Positions 24,510 to 33,585 are shown, numbered from the stretch's first letter. The stretch is 47,625 nucleotides of DNA from JAPLKX01 sp035530195 (GCA_035530195.1 DATKVG010000020.1:1-47625); one strand, 5' to 3'. Notes: generated by a model from the sequence alone, not told the origin. Numbers and translations are program-made.

Positions 24510-25991
24510 ATGGCCATCTCGACTCGGCGTGACTTTTTGAAACGCTCCATGTTCAGTTCCTGCGGCGTGCTGTTGGGCGCGTGCGCGCACTCGGGGACTC
24601 GAACAACACCCGCCAAGGCCGTACAGCGGCCGAACATCGTGTTGATTCTTGCCGACGACATGGGATATGGCGACCCGGGCTGCTACAACCCCGGCTCAAA
24701 AACGCCCACACCGAATATCGACCGGCTCGCTCGGCAGGGCGTGCGGTTCACCGATGCGCATGCGGCCGGGCCGTGGTGCGTCCCGTCCCGTTACGGTCTG
24801 ATGACGGGCAGATATCCGTTTCGCACCAAGCTGGACCAGCAACACAGCCTTATCGAGCCCGACCGAACAACCATCGCCTCGTTGCTGAAGGAAAACGGAT
24901 ACCGCACGGCGTGCATCGGCAAATGGCATCTGGGGTTCGAGGGCGGCGCCGAAAAGATCGATTTCAACAAGCCAATGCGGGGCGGACCCGTTGATCACGG
25001 GTTCGATTATTTCTTTGGAATGCACGCCTCGCTGGACATCCCGCCCTATTACTACATCGAAAACGACCGGTGCGTCGCCGCACCCACCAATCACATCGAT
25101 GCCAGCCACAGCCCCGACCTCACACCCATCCAGGGCGCGTTTTGGCGTGAAGGCGCCATTGCGCCCGGATTCAAGCACGACGAGGTGCTGCCCATGTTCA
25201 CGCAGAAGGCCGTCGACTTCATCAGAAACCACGCGGCAGAACATGCAGATGAGCCGTTCTTCACCTACCTGGCCCTGGCGGCTCCCCATACGCCGTGGCT
25301 GCCGACGGGCCGGTTCAAGGGGGTCAGCGGCGCAGACGGCTACGGGGATTTTGTGGCGCAGGTGGACGCGGCGGTCGCCACGGTGATCGAGACGTTGCAG
25401 GTTATCGGCGCGGCGGAAAACACCCTCGTCCTATTCAGCAGCGACAACGGCCCCGTCTGGTTCAAAGCGGACGTCGAGCGGTTCGGCCATCGGTCCGTCG
25501 ACGGCCTTCGGGGCATGAAATCGGACGCCTACGAAGGCGGCCACCGCATGCCGTTTATCGCGTGCTGGCCGGGCCGCATCAAGGCGGGGGCCATGTCGGC
25601 CGAGACGATCTGTTTCACGGACATGCTGGCGACGTTCGCGGCAATCGTTGGCGCGGAACTGCCCGAGAATGCCGGCGAAGACAGCTACAACGTGTTGCCG
25701 GCCCTCATCGGCGCCCGGTACGACAGCCCGATACGCCAGGGTCTGGTGGTGGACAAATCGATACGCAAAGGCGACTGGAAACTCATACTCGGCGACGGCG
25801 AAGGCGGGTTGAGCCGCAGGTACAGTGGCAATGAGCCCCGCAAACCGCGCGACATACCGGGGGAACTCTTCAATCTCCGGGAAGACGTCGGCGAAACCAA
25901 CAACGTGTACGATCAAGAACCGCAGATCGTGAGAGAGTTGACGGCCCTCATGGAAACGTACCGCAAACACGGGCGCAGCGTCCCGCGGTAA
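24510..25991 (+). CDS. Tat-exported arylsulfatase-type sulfatase
   Basis: This 493-residue protein has a Tat signal (STRRDFLKRS), with LLGAC ending at Cys25 as a possible lipobox. The sulfatase domain opens IVLILADDMGYGD (metal Asp49 and Asp50). The formylglycine site is Cys90 in the motif CVPSRYGLMTGR, followed by ACIGKWHLG and FSSDNGP. It would need a formylglycine-generating enzyme (not in the window) and cleave sulfate esters, probably of a sulfated glycan such as N-acetylgalactosamine 6-sulfate, by family resemblance. The substrate is not proven. It is alone on its strand and is the third Tat protein in a row. Confidence 0.95.
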   Translation: MAISTRRDFLKRSMFSSCGVLLGACAHSGTRTTPAKAVQRPNIVLILADDMGYGDPGCYNPGSKTPTPNIDRLARQGVRFTDAHAAGPWCVPSRYGLMTGRYPFRTKLDQQHSLIEPDRTTIASLLKENGYRTACIGKWHLGFEGGAEKIDFNKPMRGGPVDHGFDYFFGMHASLDIPPYYYIENDRCVAAPTNHIDASHSPDLTPIQGAFWREGAIAPGFKHDEVLPMFTQKAVDFIRNHAAEHADEPFFTYLALAAPHTPWLPTGRFKGVSGADGYGDFVAQVDAAVATVIETLQVIGAAENTLVLFSSDNGPVWFKADVERFGHRSVDGLRGMKSDAYEGGHRMPFIACWPGRIKAGAMSAETICFTDMLATFAAIVGAELPENAGEDSYNVLPALIGARYDSPIRQGLVVDKSIRKGDWKLILGDGEGGLSRRYSGNEPRKPRDIPGELFNLREDVGETNNVYDQEPQIVRELTALMETYRKHGRSVPR

Positions 25992-26001
25992 AGCCGCCGG
26001 C

Positions 26002-26826
26002 TTACGCAGAATATTGCGGATCCGCGATGCACCCTTCCAGCGGGTCGCAATTTTCGGGCATGCCGTAGCCTTTGTCCCGCAACGTGTATGCCCACGCCGC
26101 CTGTACGGCGCACAGGAACGAATCGAGCGTATCGCCCGTCGGATCCTGCACCAACTCGTGTTTCAACCCGCCGCTCGAGCATCTGAAGCCGTAATATGCA
26201 CCAAATTCGCGCGATTCCACCGCCGCGGCCAGCTTTTCCCGCGCTGCCAACCGTTCAGGTGTTTGTTTTTTCCGGCTCTCGCTCTTGTATGGCGTGCGGC
26301 CAATCCATCTGCGCGCCAGCACGCCTGGATACGCCTCAACCGCCACCCGACCCGACTCGTTCGGCCTGCACGGAACCACGCTGACGCCGCTGCGCATGAG
26401 GCGCGGCGCAAGTTCGTAGAACATCTTCCCCACCGGCGTGTAGTCCAGCATCATCGGGCTGCATGCGCCCGCGCGCCTGTCCGCCGACCGGAACAGGAAC
26501 TTCTCACCCGCCGGCCGCCCGGCCCAGTACGTTCTCAGCGTGAGTTCAAACTCCTGCCGCGTCATCCGCCCCACGCGCTCGACATAGCCTTCCCAATGAC
26601 GCGGCCACCCCAGGTCTTCTACCAGTTTTCTCGGTTGCCCAAACGGAAAATCAAGGCCTGCCACCCACCGGCTCCTCGTTTCCAACAGGCACTCAAACTC
26701 CGCGAAAGAAGCCAACCGGTCCACCCGCCGAAGGCGCAGCGTCCTTTCAGCAAGTTCGCATTCCACGCAGGCAATCCGTTTTCGGTTGGATGGAGCGCTG
26801 CTGAGGTCAAAGCCGAGAATGCGCAT
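26002..26826 (-). CDS. DUF429 protein (RNase H-like fold)
   Basis: This 274-residue protein starts MRILGFDLSSAP, typical of the RNase H-like fold of DUF429, with acidic motifs FDLS and GLDFPFGQP. A later segment, TGDTLDSFLCAVQAAWAY, carries the conserved late Asp. The family is annotated as predicted nuclease-like; activity has not been shown as far as I know. The start at 26826 fits the beta-strand onset; an upstream ATG adds nine residues. It is convergent with the sulfatase gene (10-nt gap) and divergent from the membrane glycosyltransferase. Confidence 0.8.
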   Translation of the reverse strand: MRILGFDLSSAPSNRKRIACVECELAERTLRLRRVDRLASFAEFECLLETRSRWVAGLDFPFGQPRKLVEDLGWPRHWEGYVERVGRMTRQEFELTLRTYWAGRPAGEKFLFRSADRRAGACSPMMLDYTPVGKMFYELAPRLMRSGVSVVPCRPNESGRVAVEAYPGVLARRWIGRTPYKSESRKKQTPERLAAREKLAAAVESREFGAYYGFRCSSGGLKHELVQDPTGDTLDSFLCAVQAAWAYTLRDKGYGMPENCDPLEGCIADPQYSA

Positions 26827-26901
26827 CGATTCCTTCTGCTTCATATTACGCAAGTTGATCCGTTAGGATAAGGTGCTCGTAAACACAGGAGTTAAAACCT
26901 T

Positions 26902-28410
26902 ATGCCTACCAAGCGGTTCGGGCTCTTCATAATCATATCACTCTTGATTCTGATCAGCGCGGGCCTTCGCCTGTGGCGCCTGGGCGGCGAAGCCGTCTAC
27001 TGTGACGAAATGGCGAGCCTGCAGCATATTCATGCGCCGTCTCTGATGGAGTTCCTCCGTCTTGAGCGCCGGTCGGACCCGCCCATGAGCCCGGTCTATT
27101 TCGTACTGGAATACTGTTGGGGCCGGGTGGTCGGCGGATCTTTTTACGGGATCCGGCTGCTGTCGTTGGCGTTCGGCCTGGCGTCCATACCGTTGCTGTT
27201 TTGGCTCACGCGCATGCTATACGGCACCTTCGGCGGCCTGGTTGCAGCCGGATGCATGGGGCTTTCGGTCGGCCACATCTATTTCTCGCAGGAGATCAGA
27301 CCGTACTCCCTTATTCTTTTTCTTGCACTCGTGTCGAACATCTCGCTCTGGAAGGCGCTCGGCGGGGCGAAGCCCCGCTGGTGGATGCTCAATTTTGCGG
27401 CGAACGCCTGTCTTCTGTTCACCCACCTGTTTACGGTCCTGTTTGTGTTCAGCCAGTTTGTTTTCCTGTTTTTCCACGGGCTGTCCAAGAAGAGAGGTCG
27501 TCCTTTTCTGCTGTGGAGCGTATCGCACCTCGCGCTGGCGATTCCCTATGCTCTGTGGTACCTGTCAATCGAAAAGGATCAACTCGAGTTGGCCGCCCTA
27601 TGGCGCCACCAGATTGTCCACAGTTACCTCCAGCCGCTTGGCGACCTTCTACTTTTTGCGGGGGCCGGGGTTCCAACCTTCCGCGACCTGCCGCTGGCAG
27701 GCGGCATCAATATCGGCGGAATCGCGTGGAGGCTGTTTTTGGCGGCGCTGATGCTGAACGCGGCCTTGACGTTTTACCACTGGCGTCGGAACAGGCAGGG
27801 CCCGGCAGCGGCTTTTGTTTTTCTGGCGACGCTTTTGGCGGTTCCATCGGCGACCCTTTTCCTTTTTTCGGCGCTGGTATATGCGTGCCACGCGTCCCGC
27901 TATGTCATCTTTGGGATGATACCTTTTCTGGCGCTGGTTGGTGGGTCGGTTGCGATGGCGCCGGGCCGCCCGGCGAAGGGGCTCCTGGCGGCGGTGCTGT
28001 GTTGTTTTTATCTGGCAAACTTTTATGCTCACCCCAAACCGTGGCGTCCTGACATCGTGGCAGCCGCCGAGTCCATTGACAGACGCCTCGACGCCCGGCC
28101 CGGCCGTATGATAGTGCTTCACTGCGACGACGCGTCGACGCTCGCGTTCAACGGCCACCCGCGCCTGGCCGGTTTCGAGACCCGGTGTGTCAATCTTATC
28201 AAAGACATTCCGGGAATCATTCCGGTCTCCGACCCGGCGGCTCCACCAACATGGATGGTGATCTTTCTCCACCAGTCGCAGCCGCCCGCTCTTGTGCCGC
28301 TCGAACAAGAGATCGAGCGGAAAGGGTGGCGTTTTACGCGCAACATGTTTGGCTACACAAACCCCGTTTACGTTTACCAGCTACACCCTCAATCGGCTTC
28401 CACACTGTAG
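26902..28410 (+). CDS. GT39/ArnT-like polytopic glycosyltransferase
   Basis: This 502-residue membrane protein has about 10 predicted helices. After the first helix comes RLWRLGGEAVYCDEMASL, whose acidic pair resembles the catalytic DE of GT-C enzymes (PMT/ArnT). A second-loop SQEIRPYSLILFLA also fits this superfamily. Such enzymes move a sugar from a polyprenyl-phosphate donor to protein or lipid on the outer face of the membrane. AGGAG precedes the ATG. It is convergent with the gene at 28485. The acceptor is unknown. Confidence 0.85.
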   Translation: MPTKRFGLFIIISLLILISAGLRLWRLGGEAVYCDEMASLQHIHAPSLMEFLRLERRSDPPMSPVYFVLEYCWGRVVGGSFYGIRLLSLAFGLASIPLLFWLTRMLYGTFGGLVAAGCMGLSVGHIYFSQEIRPYSLILFLALVSNISLWKALGGAKPRWWMLNFAANACLLFTHLFTVLFVFSQFVFLFFHGLSKKRGRPFLLWSVSHLALAIPYALWYLSIEKDQLELAALWRHQIVHSYLQPLGDLLLFAGAGVPTFRDLPLAGGINIGGIAWRLFLAALMLNAALTFYHWRRNRQGPAAAFVFLATLLAVPSATLFLFSALVYACHASRYVIFGMIPFLALVGGSVAMAPGRPAKGLLAAVLCCFYLANFYAHPKPWRPDIVAAAESIDRRLDARPGRMIVLHCDDASTLAFNGHPRLAGFETRCVNLIKDIPGIIPVSDPAAPPTWMVIFLHQSQPPALVPLEQEIERKGWRFTRNMFGYTNPVYVYQLHPQSASTL

Positions 28411-28463
28411 AGCACGCCGGTGCTGGTATCTGCCTTTGGTAGGTTGAGGTAGCGTATGGCAAG

Positions 28464-28484
28464 GCCGACTTCGGTGCAGTCGGC
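28464..28484. terminator. Hairpin between convergent membrane-protein genes
   Basis: A perfect 7-bp stem GCCGACT/AGTCGGC encloses a 7-nt loop. It is flanked by AA on the left and TT on the right, so it could end transcription from both convergent genes, although the T tracts are short. Confidence 0.4.
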
Positions 28485-30392
28485 TTACTCCACCGCATAG
28501 AGCGCTTCCGCTTGCGTCGCCAATACTTTGCGTAGGTTTAGATGCAGTTTCGCGGGCGCTACCACGTAACGGAATGAATATTTATCCGCCACGATGCGCC
28601 ACGCCTCGGGCGGTCGCTCCTCCCAGACGGCCTCCCAGTCGGCCTCCTCCGTGTCCGTCAGGCGGATTCCGTACACGTCTTCGTACAACTTGCTCACCGC
28701 CGGCCCGATCGACGGCAGGTAGGTGATCATGTACGGCAGCGCCATGTCGGTGATGACGGGGTGGTTGGTTTTTGCCTGCAACAGCAACTGTTTCGGCGGG
28801 CCTGCCAGCATCGCACCTTCTTCCCCGCGCGCCGCCAAATAAGATTGCACGCTCCGCTCGAACCCGCCCACCGGCAGCATCTGCCGCTGCATCAGTTGCT
28901 GGTAAAGGAACACCGCCGCGGCCGCCAGGATGATGATGGCTGCGGCGCGGATCAACGGCCTTTCGCGAAGCACGTGATCTTGGCCGGGCAACGTCATCGC
29001 CCACCTCAGCACAGCCCCAAACGCCAGCATGGCCGCGCCGTACTGGTGAAACGCCGCAACCGCAACCGACGCCACAAGCGCGGCGCCAATTGCTTTCACG
29101 GGCTTGCCAAACGCATCCAAGGCCGCGCTGAAAAGTGCCGCGCCCGCCAGCAAAAACACCAGCCCCGCGCTCGGCGCCAGGTATCTCGCGTAAATTGCGT
29201 CCGGCCATACGGACTGCGTATACGGAACCGCCACGGCCGCCGCGAGCACAGCCAGCGCCGCAAGCCCACCCCGCTTTTCTCTGCCCAGCACGCCACAGCA
29301 CGCCGCTACCAGCAGCGGCTGTGCGTGGTTCAGCAGCCGGTACGGCATCCACTGCAAGAGCATCCGCGGCGTCTCGGGTCCCATCAGCGCGTGCACCGCC
29401 ATCGTCCCCCAAACCAGCCCGCCGATTGCGGCCGCGTACGCGAAAACGACCGCCCACGCCGGATCGCTCTGTCCTTCCGCTCGGCGCCGCTTCCACCCGC
29501 CGTACGTCATCAGGCCCGAGACCGCCAGTAGCAATGCCAGCCCAACCTGCCCGTTCACCGGCGGCCAGGACCTGTGGATGTCATGATACGCGACGAACTG
29601 CTGCCAGATGTGGTCAACGTCGCCCGTGGCTGCGTACGCGCCCGCCGCCGCGGCCGGTACAATAAAAGGCCGTTGCACGACCCAAAACAACGCGCACAGC
29701 CCCACGCCAAGCCCAAAGAAGCCTACCCCGCGACCCAACTCTCGCCAACGCCCCGTCATCGCCAGCCACACGCCCGCCGCGCCGCCCAGCGCCAGCGCCG
29801 CCGGCGCCTGGCCAACGTGGATGCACGGCATCAGCCCCAGCAGCAAATAGCCCGCCCGCCACCTGCTCGACACGAAACAGAACACCGTCAGCAGCGCCCA
29901 CGCCGTTCCCACATGGCCATTCGAGAACATGTCCGGCCAGACGAACTGCGGGTACGTGCTGCGCAACTCCAAATGCACGCCCGCCAGCACAAGCAGCGCC
30001 GCCGCGTGGCCGTACAGCGCCCGCCCCGAAAGCTTCGCGCCCAGCAGGTACGCGGGGAGCACTGTCGCGCCAATGAACAGCAAGTTGCGAAACGCGTTGA
30101 CAACCAGCGCGCTGCCCGTTACCCACAGCATCGCCGCGCTCGAATAGACCTGGAGGCTGTACGCGTTCCGCACGTACGGCAACAGTGGATGGCCTTCCGG
30201 ATGCCTCACCAGCCCGAGAATCACCTGCGCGAACTCGTACGTCTCGTCCCACCGGACACCCCGCGCCGCAACCACCGCCACGCAAAACGCCACCCACGCC
30301 AGTGCTCCCGCCACGACATTTCGCCGTTCCGTAAAACCCAACCGAGGCAATTGTGGTGCGGGCGTCTCGCCTGCACGTCGCATTCTTGCCAT
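28485..30392 (-). CDS. Polytopic membrane protein, GT-C-like
   Basis: This protein of about 635 residues has a dozen or so hydrophobic helices. It has an early ARGVRWDETYEFAQVI motif (acidic pair after the first helix), as in GT-C glycosyltransferases, and a periplasmic C-terminal domain. No close family is recognised. The N-terminus overlaps one arm of a 28-bp repeat (30351-30378), which encodes RAGETPAPQ; this peptide is repeat-derived, not conserved protein. ATG at 30392 or 30383 or a later codon may be the true start. Its convergent partner at 26902 looks to be of the same superfamily. Confidence 0.75.
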   Translation of the reverse strand: MARMRRAGETPAPQLPRLGFTERRNVVAGALAWVAFCVAVVAARGVRWDETYEFAQVILGLVRHPEGHPLLPYVRNAYSLQVYSSAAMLWVTGSALVVNAFRNLLFIGATVLPAYLLGAKLSGRALYGHAAALLVLAGVHLELRSTYPQFVWPDMFSNGHVGTAWALLTVFCFVSSRWRAGYLLLGLMPCIHVGQAPAALALGGAAGVWLAMTGRWRELGRGVGFFGLGVGLCALFWVVQRPFIVPAAAAGAYAATGDVDHIWQQFVAYHDIHRSWPPVNGQVGLALLLAVSGLMTYGGWKRRRAEGQSDPAWAVVFAYAAAIGGLVWGTMAVHALMGPETPRMLLQWMPYRLLNHAQPLLVAACCGVLGREKRGGLAALAVLAAAVAVPYTQSVWPDAIYARYLAPSAGLVFLLAGAALFSAALDAFGKPVKAIGAALVASVAVAAFHQYGAAMLAFGAVLRWAMTLPGQDHVLRERPLIRAAAIIILAAAAVFLYQQLMQRQMLPVGGFERSVQSYLAARGEEGAMLAGPPKQLLLQAKTNHPVITDMALPYMITYLPSIGPAVSKLYEDVYGIRLTDTEEADWEAVWEERPPEAWRIVADKYSFRYVVAPAKLHLNLRKVLATQAEALYAVE

Positions 30393-30473
30393 TAGTTTCA
30401 CCGTTGTTCCCGACAATGGCGCGTGTGTAGTATCTCAGAATTCAGACGTGCAGGCGAGACGCCCGCACCACAA
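30351..30473. repeat. 28-bp perfect inverted repeat around the start of the membrane-protein gene
   Basis: The arm at 30351-30378 and the arm at 30446-30473 are exact reverse complements over 28 of 28 bases (TTGTGGTGCGGGCGTCTCGC and onward). The 67-nt spacer carries the start codons of the minus-strand gene. A shorter third piece, GCCTGCACCACAAC, follows the right arm. The left arm, read on the minus strand, is coding. Confidence 0.9.
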
Positions 30474-30533
30474 CGCCTGCACCACAACACTGGGTCCATT
30501 TGTTGCCGCTCCGCCTCACCAATCCCGCTGCTA

Positions 30534-31211
30534 TCATTTTGCCGCGCCCGCCGCCGGTTTTCGCCCGACCAGCAGCATCTGCGCGCCCAACAACCGATGC
30601 GCGGGCGGAAAAAGCAGGTAGAGGCGCACCAGACAACGCCACTTCGGATACCGGCTCTTGGTCGTGTACGGCAGGAAACGCGCACGCACCTCCTCCAACT
30701 CAAATCCCGAAACGCGCAGCGCCTCCGCCATCCCTTTTTCCGTAAGCGGCAGCAGGTGGTCGGCGAAATCGTAAAACTTCTCCTTGACGGCCGCGATGTT
30801 CGGCTGCATCACGATGATCTTGCCACCCGGCGCCAGCACCCGCAACGATTCCGCCAGGCAGCGGAAAAGCGTGTCGCGGTCCGGCAAGTGTTCAAACACG
30901 TTGCTCGCCATGATCCGATCGAGCGAGCCGCTCGAAAACTGGCGCAGGCCCGTCTCGAAATCGCCAACAATGCAATTCACGTCCGGGCCCGCATGCCGCC
31001 GCAGATCCGGGTTCTTGTCGATGGCGTGCTTCTCCCGCGCGCCGATGCTGTTGATGAATTCGCAATAGCCCGCACCCAAATCCAGCGTCCGCGCATCGGC
31101 CGGAAAGTAATGTGGCCACCAGTGCCGGCACAGCACCTGCCAAAGTTCGAGGCGATGCCCCATTTCATTTTCTGTAAAACGTTCGGAGTAAATGCTGTCC
31201 GGTATCGCCAA
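30534..31211 (-). CDS. Class I SAM-dependent methyltransferase
   Basis: This 225-residue protein has motif I ARTLDLGAGYCEFINSIGA (GxGxC variant), then NCIVGDF, SNVFEHLPDRDTLFRCLAESLRVLAPGGKIIVMQP in the usual Methyltransf_11/25 order, and a hydrophobic C-terminus. The substrate is unknown; linkage to glycan or lipid modification is suggested only by its neighbours. The start is TTG at 31211, supported by an AGGAGA about 6 nt upstream. It is the last gene of a long minus-strand run behind the exb operon. Confidence 0.9.
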   Translation of the reverse strand: MAIPDSIYSERFTENEMGHRLELWQVLCRHWWPHYFPADARTLDLGAGYCEFINSIGAREKHAIDKNPDLRRHAGPDVNCIVGDFETGLRQFSSGSLDRIMASNVFEHLPDRDTLFRCLAESLRVLAPGGKIIVMQPNIAAVKEKFYDFADHLLPLTEKGMAEALRVSGFELEEVRARFLPYTTKSRYPKWRCLVRLYLLFPPAHRLLGAQMLLVGRKPAAGAAK

Positions 31212-31266
31212 CTTGTTCTCCTGATTTATAGGTCCAGTAGGTCGGATACGTCCTATAGGCCGTTTA

Positions 31267-31623
31267 TCACCTTCTTTTCCTTGGCCCCCGGCGGCGCTGG
31301 TGGGGCCGTTTCCGATGCGACGTGTTCCGGCCGCGATCTTCGTCCTCGACGACTTTCGCCGGTTTTGGCGGTGTCTTCACATATCTCGCCAGCTTGTCTT
31401 TCGTCGAGTTGTAGCTCTCGCACCGCGGGCACATCGACACCTGTTCCGCTCCCTCGTCGAGGTAGATGTACCCGCAAAACACGCACCGCCACAAAAACTG
31501 TTTCTCGAGCACACGGTACGACCGCCGAACCGTCACTTCCGAGTAGATCCAAATCGAGACCGCCAGAAGCCCGATTATCGAACTGTACAGAATAAGCGCG
31601 GCCGTCAGCGATATCTCGATCAT
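31267..31623 (-). CDS. Membrane-anchored zinc-ribbon protein in the exb operon
   Basis: This 118-residue protein has one membrane helix (about 6-27), a rubredoxin-like zinc ribbon (C47, C50, C65, C68; CVFCGYIY and MCPRCESYN), and a very basic C-terminal tail (RKR and RRR clusters). The ATG overlaps the tonB-like stop (ATGA at 31620-31623), so it is translationally coupled to the transport motor. I know no such fourth subunit of ExbBD-TonB systems. The basic tail could contact acidic lipids or nucleic acid. Its function is unknown. Confidence 0.82.
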   Translation of the reverse strand: MIEISLTAALILYSSIIGLLAVSIWIYSEVTVRRSYRVLEKQFLWRCVFCGYIYLDEGAEQVSMCPRCESYNSTKDKLARYVKTPPKPAKVVEDEDRGRNTSHRKRPHQRRRGPRKRR

Positions 31624-32495
31624 CGGAAGCCCGTTCCCAGCAGGCCCAGCCCAGTTCCCGCGGCATCGGGCGCGGATTCCGGCGCTACCAGCAGCGTCCC
31701 GCGCTGATCTCGGTCCCCTTCGCTCAGCGGCGCAAACCTGTAATTGAGCAGCGCCGTCCCGATCGCGGAAGCCAATCCTTTCTCGTCCTCGACGGGTATC
31801 TGGATCTCAATAACCTTCCCTTGCGGATTCACCGTGAACGCCAGCGCGATCGGCCCCGCCACCTCCACCGCGTCCACGTCCCAAAGCGCCTGCACCGGCG
31901 GCGAGAACAGCAACTGCCGGTCATACGGCGAGCCCATCCACTGCACGTAGATGCCAAAACCCGGCGCCGGCGTGCTCACCCGAACGGGCCGCGGCGCGGG
32001 CGCCGGAGCCTCCCTTCCCATCAGGCCCGACCTCAGCCGCTGCCCAAGCCCGCGTAACTCCGCGCTGAACAACTCCCACGAATCTTTTGGCCGCATGTCG
32101 AAAAGTTCCGTAAACTGCGACCGGATCTTCAGGCTTTCCTCGCGCGTCCGCAGCCGCTCGAACTCCCCAAACTCGATCCGCGGCAACTCAATCGGCGGTA
32201 GCCCCGCCCACGCGTCTGCCATGGCGTTCTCGGCAATCCGGTCGCCGGAAGAACCTACGTCATCGCCCGCAAACAGTTCCTCGGCCGACCGCACCCGGAG
32301 CGCACCCCCGTGCGTCGGCGCCGCCGCGGCGCCCGGCGCCGATTCCTGCCGGACAATCTCCACGGAAAAATACTTCGGGTCGTGGCGCGGAAACCAGATC
32401 ATGATCGAAAACACCGACACCGTCGACAGGTGCAGGATGCCCGAGATGACCAGCGCAACCCGAAACGCCCGGTTGCGCGGCGACCCCCGTCTCAT
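31620..32495 (-). CDS. TonB/TolA-like transducer of the exbBD operon
   Basis: This 291-residue protein has one membrane helix (about 13-35), an Ala/Pro-rich periplasmic stretch and a C-terminal beta-rich domain. That domain (about 190-280) contains PIALAFTVNPQGKVIEIQIP and TALLNYRFAPL, the TonB-family ending with a typical ...RFAPL element. It overlaps exbD upstream and the zinc-ribbon gene downstream by four bases each (ATGA). It would couple the ExbB/ExbD motor to an envelope partner. The C-terminal Gly-rich tail is unusual. Confidence 0.8.
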   Translation of the reverse strand: MRRGSPRNRAFRVALVISGILHLSTVSVFSIMIWFPRHDPKYFSVEIVRQESAPGAAAAPTHGGALRVRSAEELFAGDDVGSSGDRIAENAMADAWAGLPPIELPRIEFGEFERLRTREESLKIRSQFTELFDMRPKDSWELFSAELRGLGQRLRSGLMGREAPAPAPRPVRVSTPAPGFGIYVQWMGSPYDRQLLFSPPVQALWDVDAVEVAGPIALAFTVNPQGKVIEIQIPVEDEKGLASAIGTALLNYRFAPLSEGDRDQRGTLLVAPESAPDAAGTGLGLLGTGFR

Positions 32496-32938
32496 TTCTT
32501 GGGCTCGCCGGCAGCCGGCTGCGCCGCAATGCCGTAGCGTTCAATCCCCACGCTGTTGGCAATGCCAAGCACCTCGATCAGCCGCGCGCTTTCTATGTGC
32601 CGGTCCGGACGGATCAGAACCATGATGTCCGGCTGTTCCGCGTGCCGTTCCGCCAGGATGCGCGATAGTTCCTCCATCGATTGGATCTCGACGTTGTTCA
32701 CGTATACCGGCCCCCGGTTGTCCGGCCCGCCTTCCCCGTACTGCAGCGTGATCGAAAGGTCTTTCTGCTCGTACTGCACCGCCCCTTTCGCCTCCGCCAT
32801 CCGGATGTTGATCGCGCTTTGAACCACGAACGTCGACGACAGCATGAAAAACAGGATAAGCTGGAACACCACGTCGATCAGCGGCGTCATATCGAGGTTC
32901 GCCCGCACACGCAGCTTCTGTACCCGTTTGAACTTCAT
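32492..32938 (-). CDS. ExbD/TolR family biopolymer transport protein
   Basis: This 148-residue protein has the hallmark start LRVRANLDMTPLIDVVFQLILFFML, in which the membrane Asp (in PLIDVVF) is the proton-carrying residue. A periplasmic domain with IMVLIRPDRHIESARLIEVL follows. It forms the pentameric ExbB/ExbD motor. The start lies 2 nt after the exbB stop and the end overlaps the tonB-like gene by 4 bp. The length is normal. Confidence 0.95.
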   Translation of the reverse strand: MKFKRVQKLRVRANLDMTPLIDVVFQLILFFMLSSTFVVQSAINIRMAEAKGAVQYEQKDLSITLQYGEGGPDNRGPVYVNNVEIQSMEELSRILAERHAEQPDIMVLIRPDRHIESARLIEVLGIANSVGIERYGIAAQPAAGEPKK

Positions 32939-32940
32939 GG

Positions 32941-33585
32941 TCAGATCTCGCGCTCCCCGCGGTTCCGGGTCAACACGTCAACCAGCTCCGAAGAACCAAT
33001 CTCCATCTCGACCACCATGTTGTCGACCCGCGACACAAAATAGTTGTAAACCACCAGCGTCGGGATCGCCACCATCAGCCCACCGAACGTCGTCAGCAAC
33101 GCGTTGGCAATGCCTTCCGCCAAGTCCGAAGGATTCACCTGCCCTTGCTTGTTCTCGATCCGCGCAAAACAGATGATCATCCCCTGAACCGTGCCAAGAA
33201 GCCCAAGAAGCGGCGCAATGTTCGCGCACGTCGCCAGCGCGCTCAAATACCGCTCCAGCCGAGGCACCTCCAACTGCCCCGCGTCTTCTATCGCCTCCCG
33301 AATGTCTTCCTTGCTTCTGTTGTACTTCAAAATGCCCGCCTTCACAATCCTCGAGATCGGCGCGTCCGTTTCATCGCAAATCGCCACCGCTTCCTGCACC
33401 CGGTTTTGCCGCAGCGCCGTCCGGATCACGTCCATGAACTCCCGCGTGTCGATCGTCATCCGCCGCAGGCTCCAGAAACGCTCGATCGCGATGGCCAGCG
33501 CAACAAACGAGCAAAACATGATCGGCCACATGATCACGCCGCCCTTGCTCAGCAATTCTATGCCGTTATATCCCTCGGGTAACAC
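32941..33585 (-). CDS. ExbB/TolQ/MotA family proton channel
   Basis: This 214-residue protein has three membrane helices: about 15-33 (VIMWPIMFCSFVALAIAIE), then two after the long cytoplasmic part, with NIAPLLGLLGTVQGMIICF and IANALLTTFGGLMVAIPT. It pairs with ExbD and the TonB-like protein in one operon. The start is GTG at 33585, preceded by AAGGAGG at a good distance; an ATG 18 codons later would cut into the N-terminal helix. It lies 53 nt after argB in the same direction. Confidence 0.95.
   Translation of the reverse strand: MLPEGYNGIELLSKGGVIMWPIMFCSFVALAIAIERFWSLRRMTIDTREFMDVIRTALRQNRVQEAVAICDETDAPISRIVKAGILKYNRSKEDIREAIEDAGQLEVPRLERYLSALATCANIAPLLGLLGTVQGMIICFARIENKQGQVNPSDLAEGIANALLTTFGGLMVAIPTLVVYNYFVSRVDNMVVEMEIGSSELVDVLTRNRGEREI

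Noticed and set aside
31253..31666. Alternative 137-codon frame over the zinc-ribbon gene
   Set aside because: The frame 31267-31623 has the membrane helix, four cysteines and an ATGA overlap with the upstream gene; the other frame has none.
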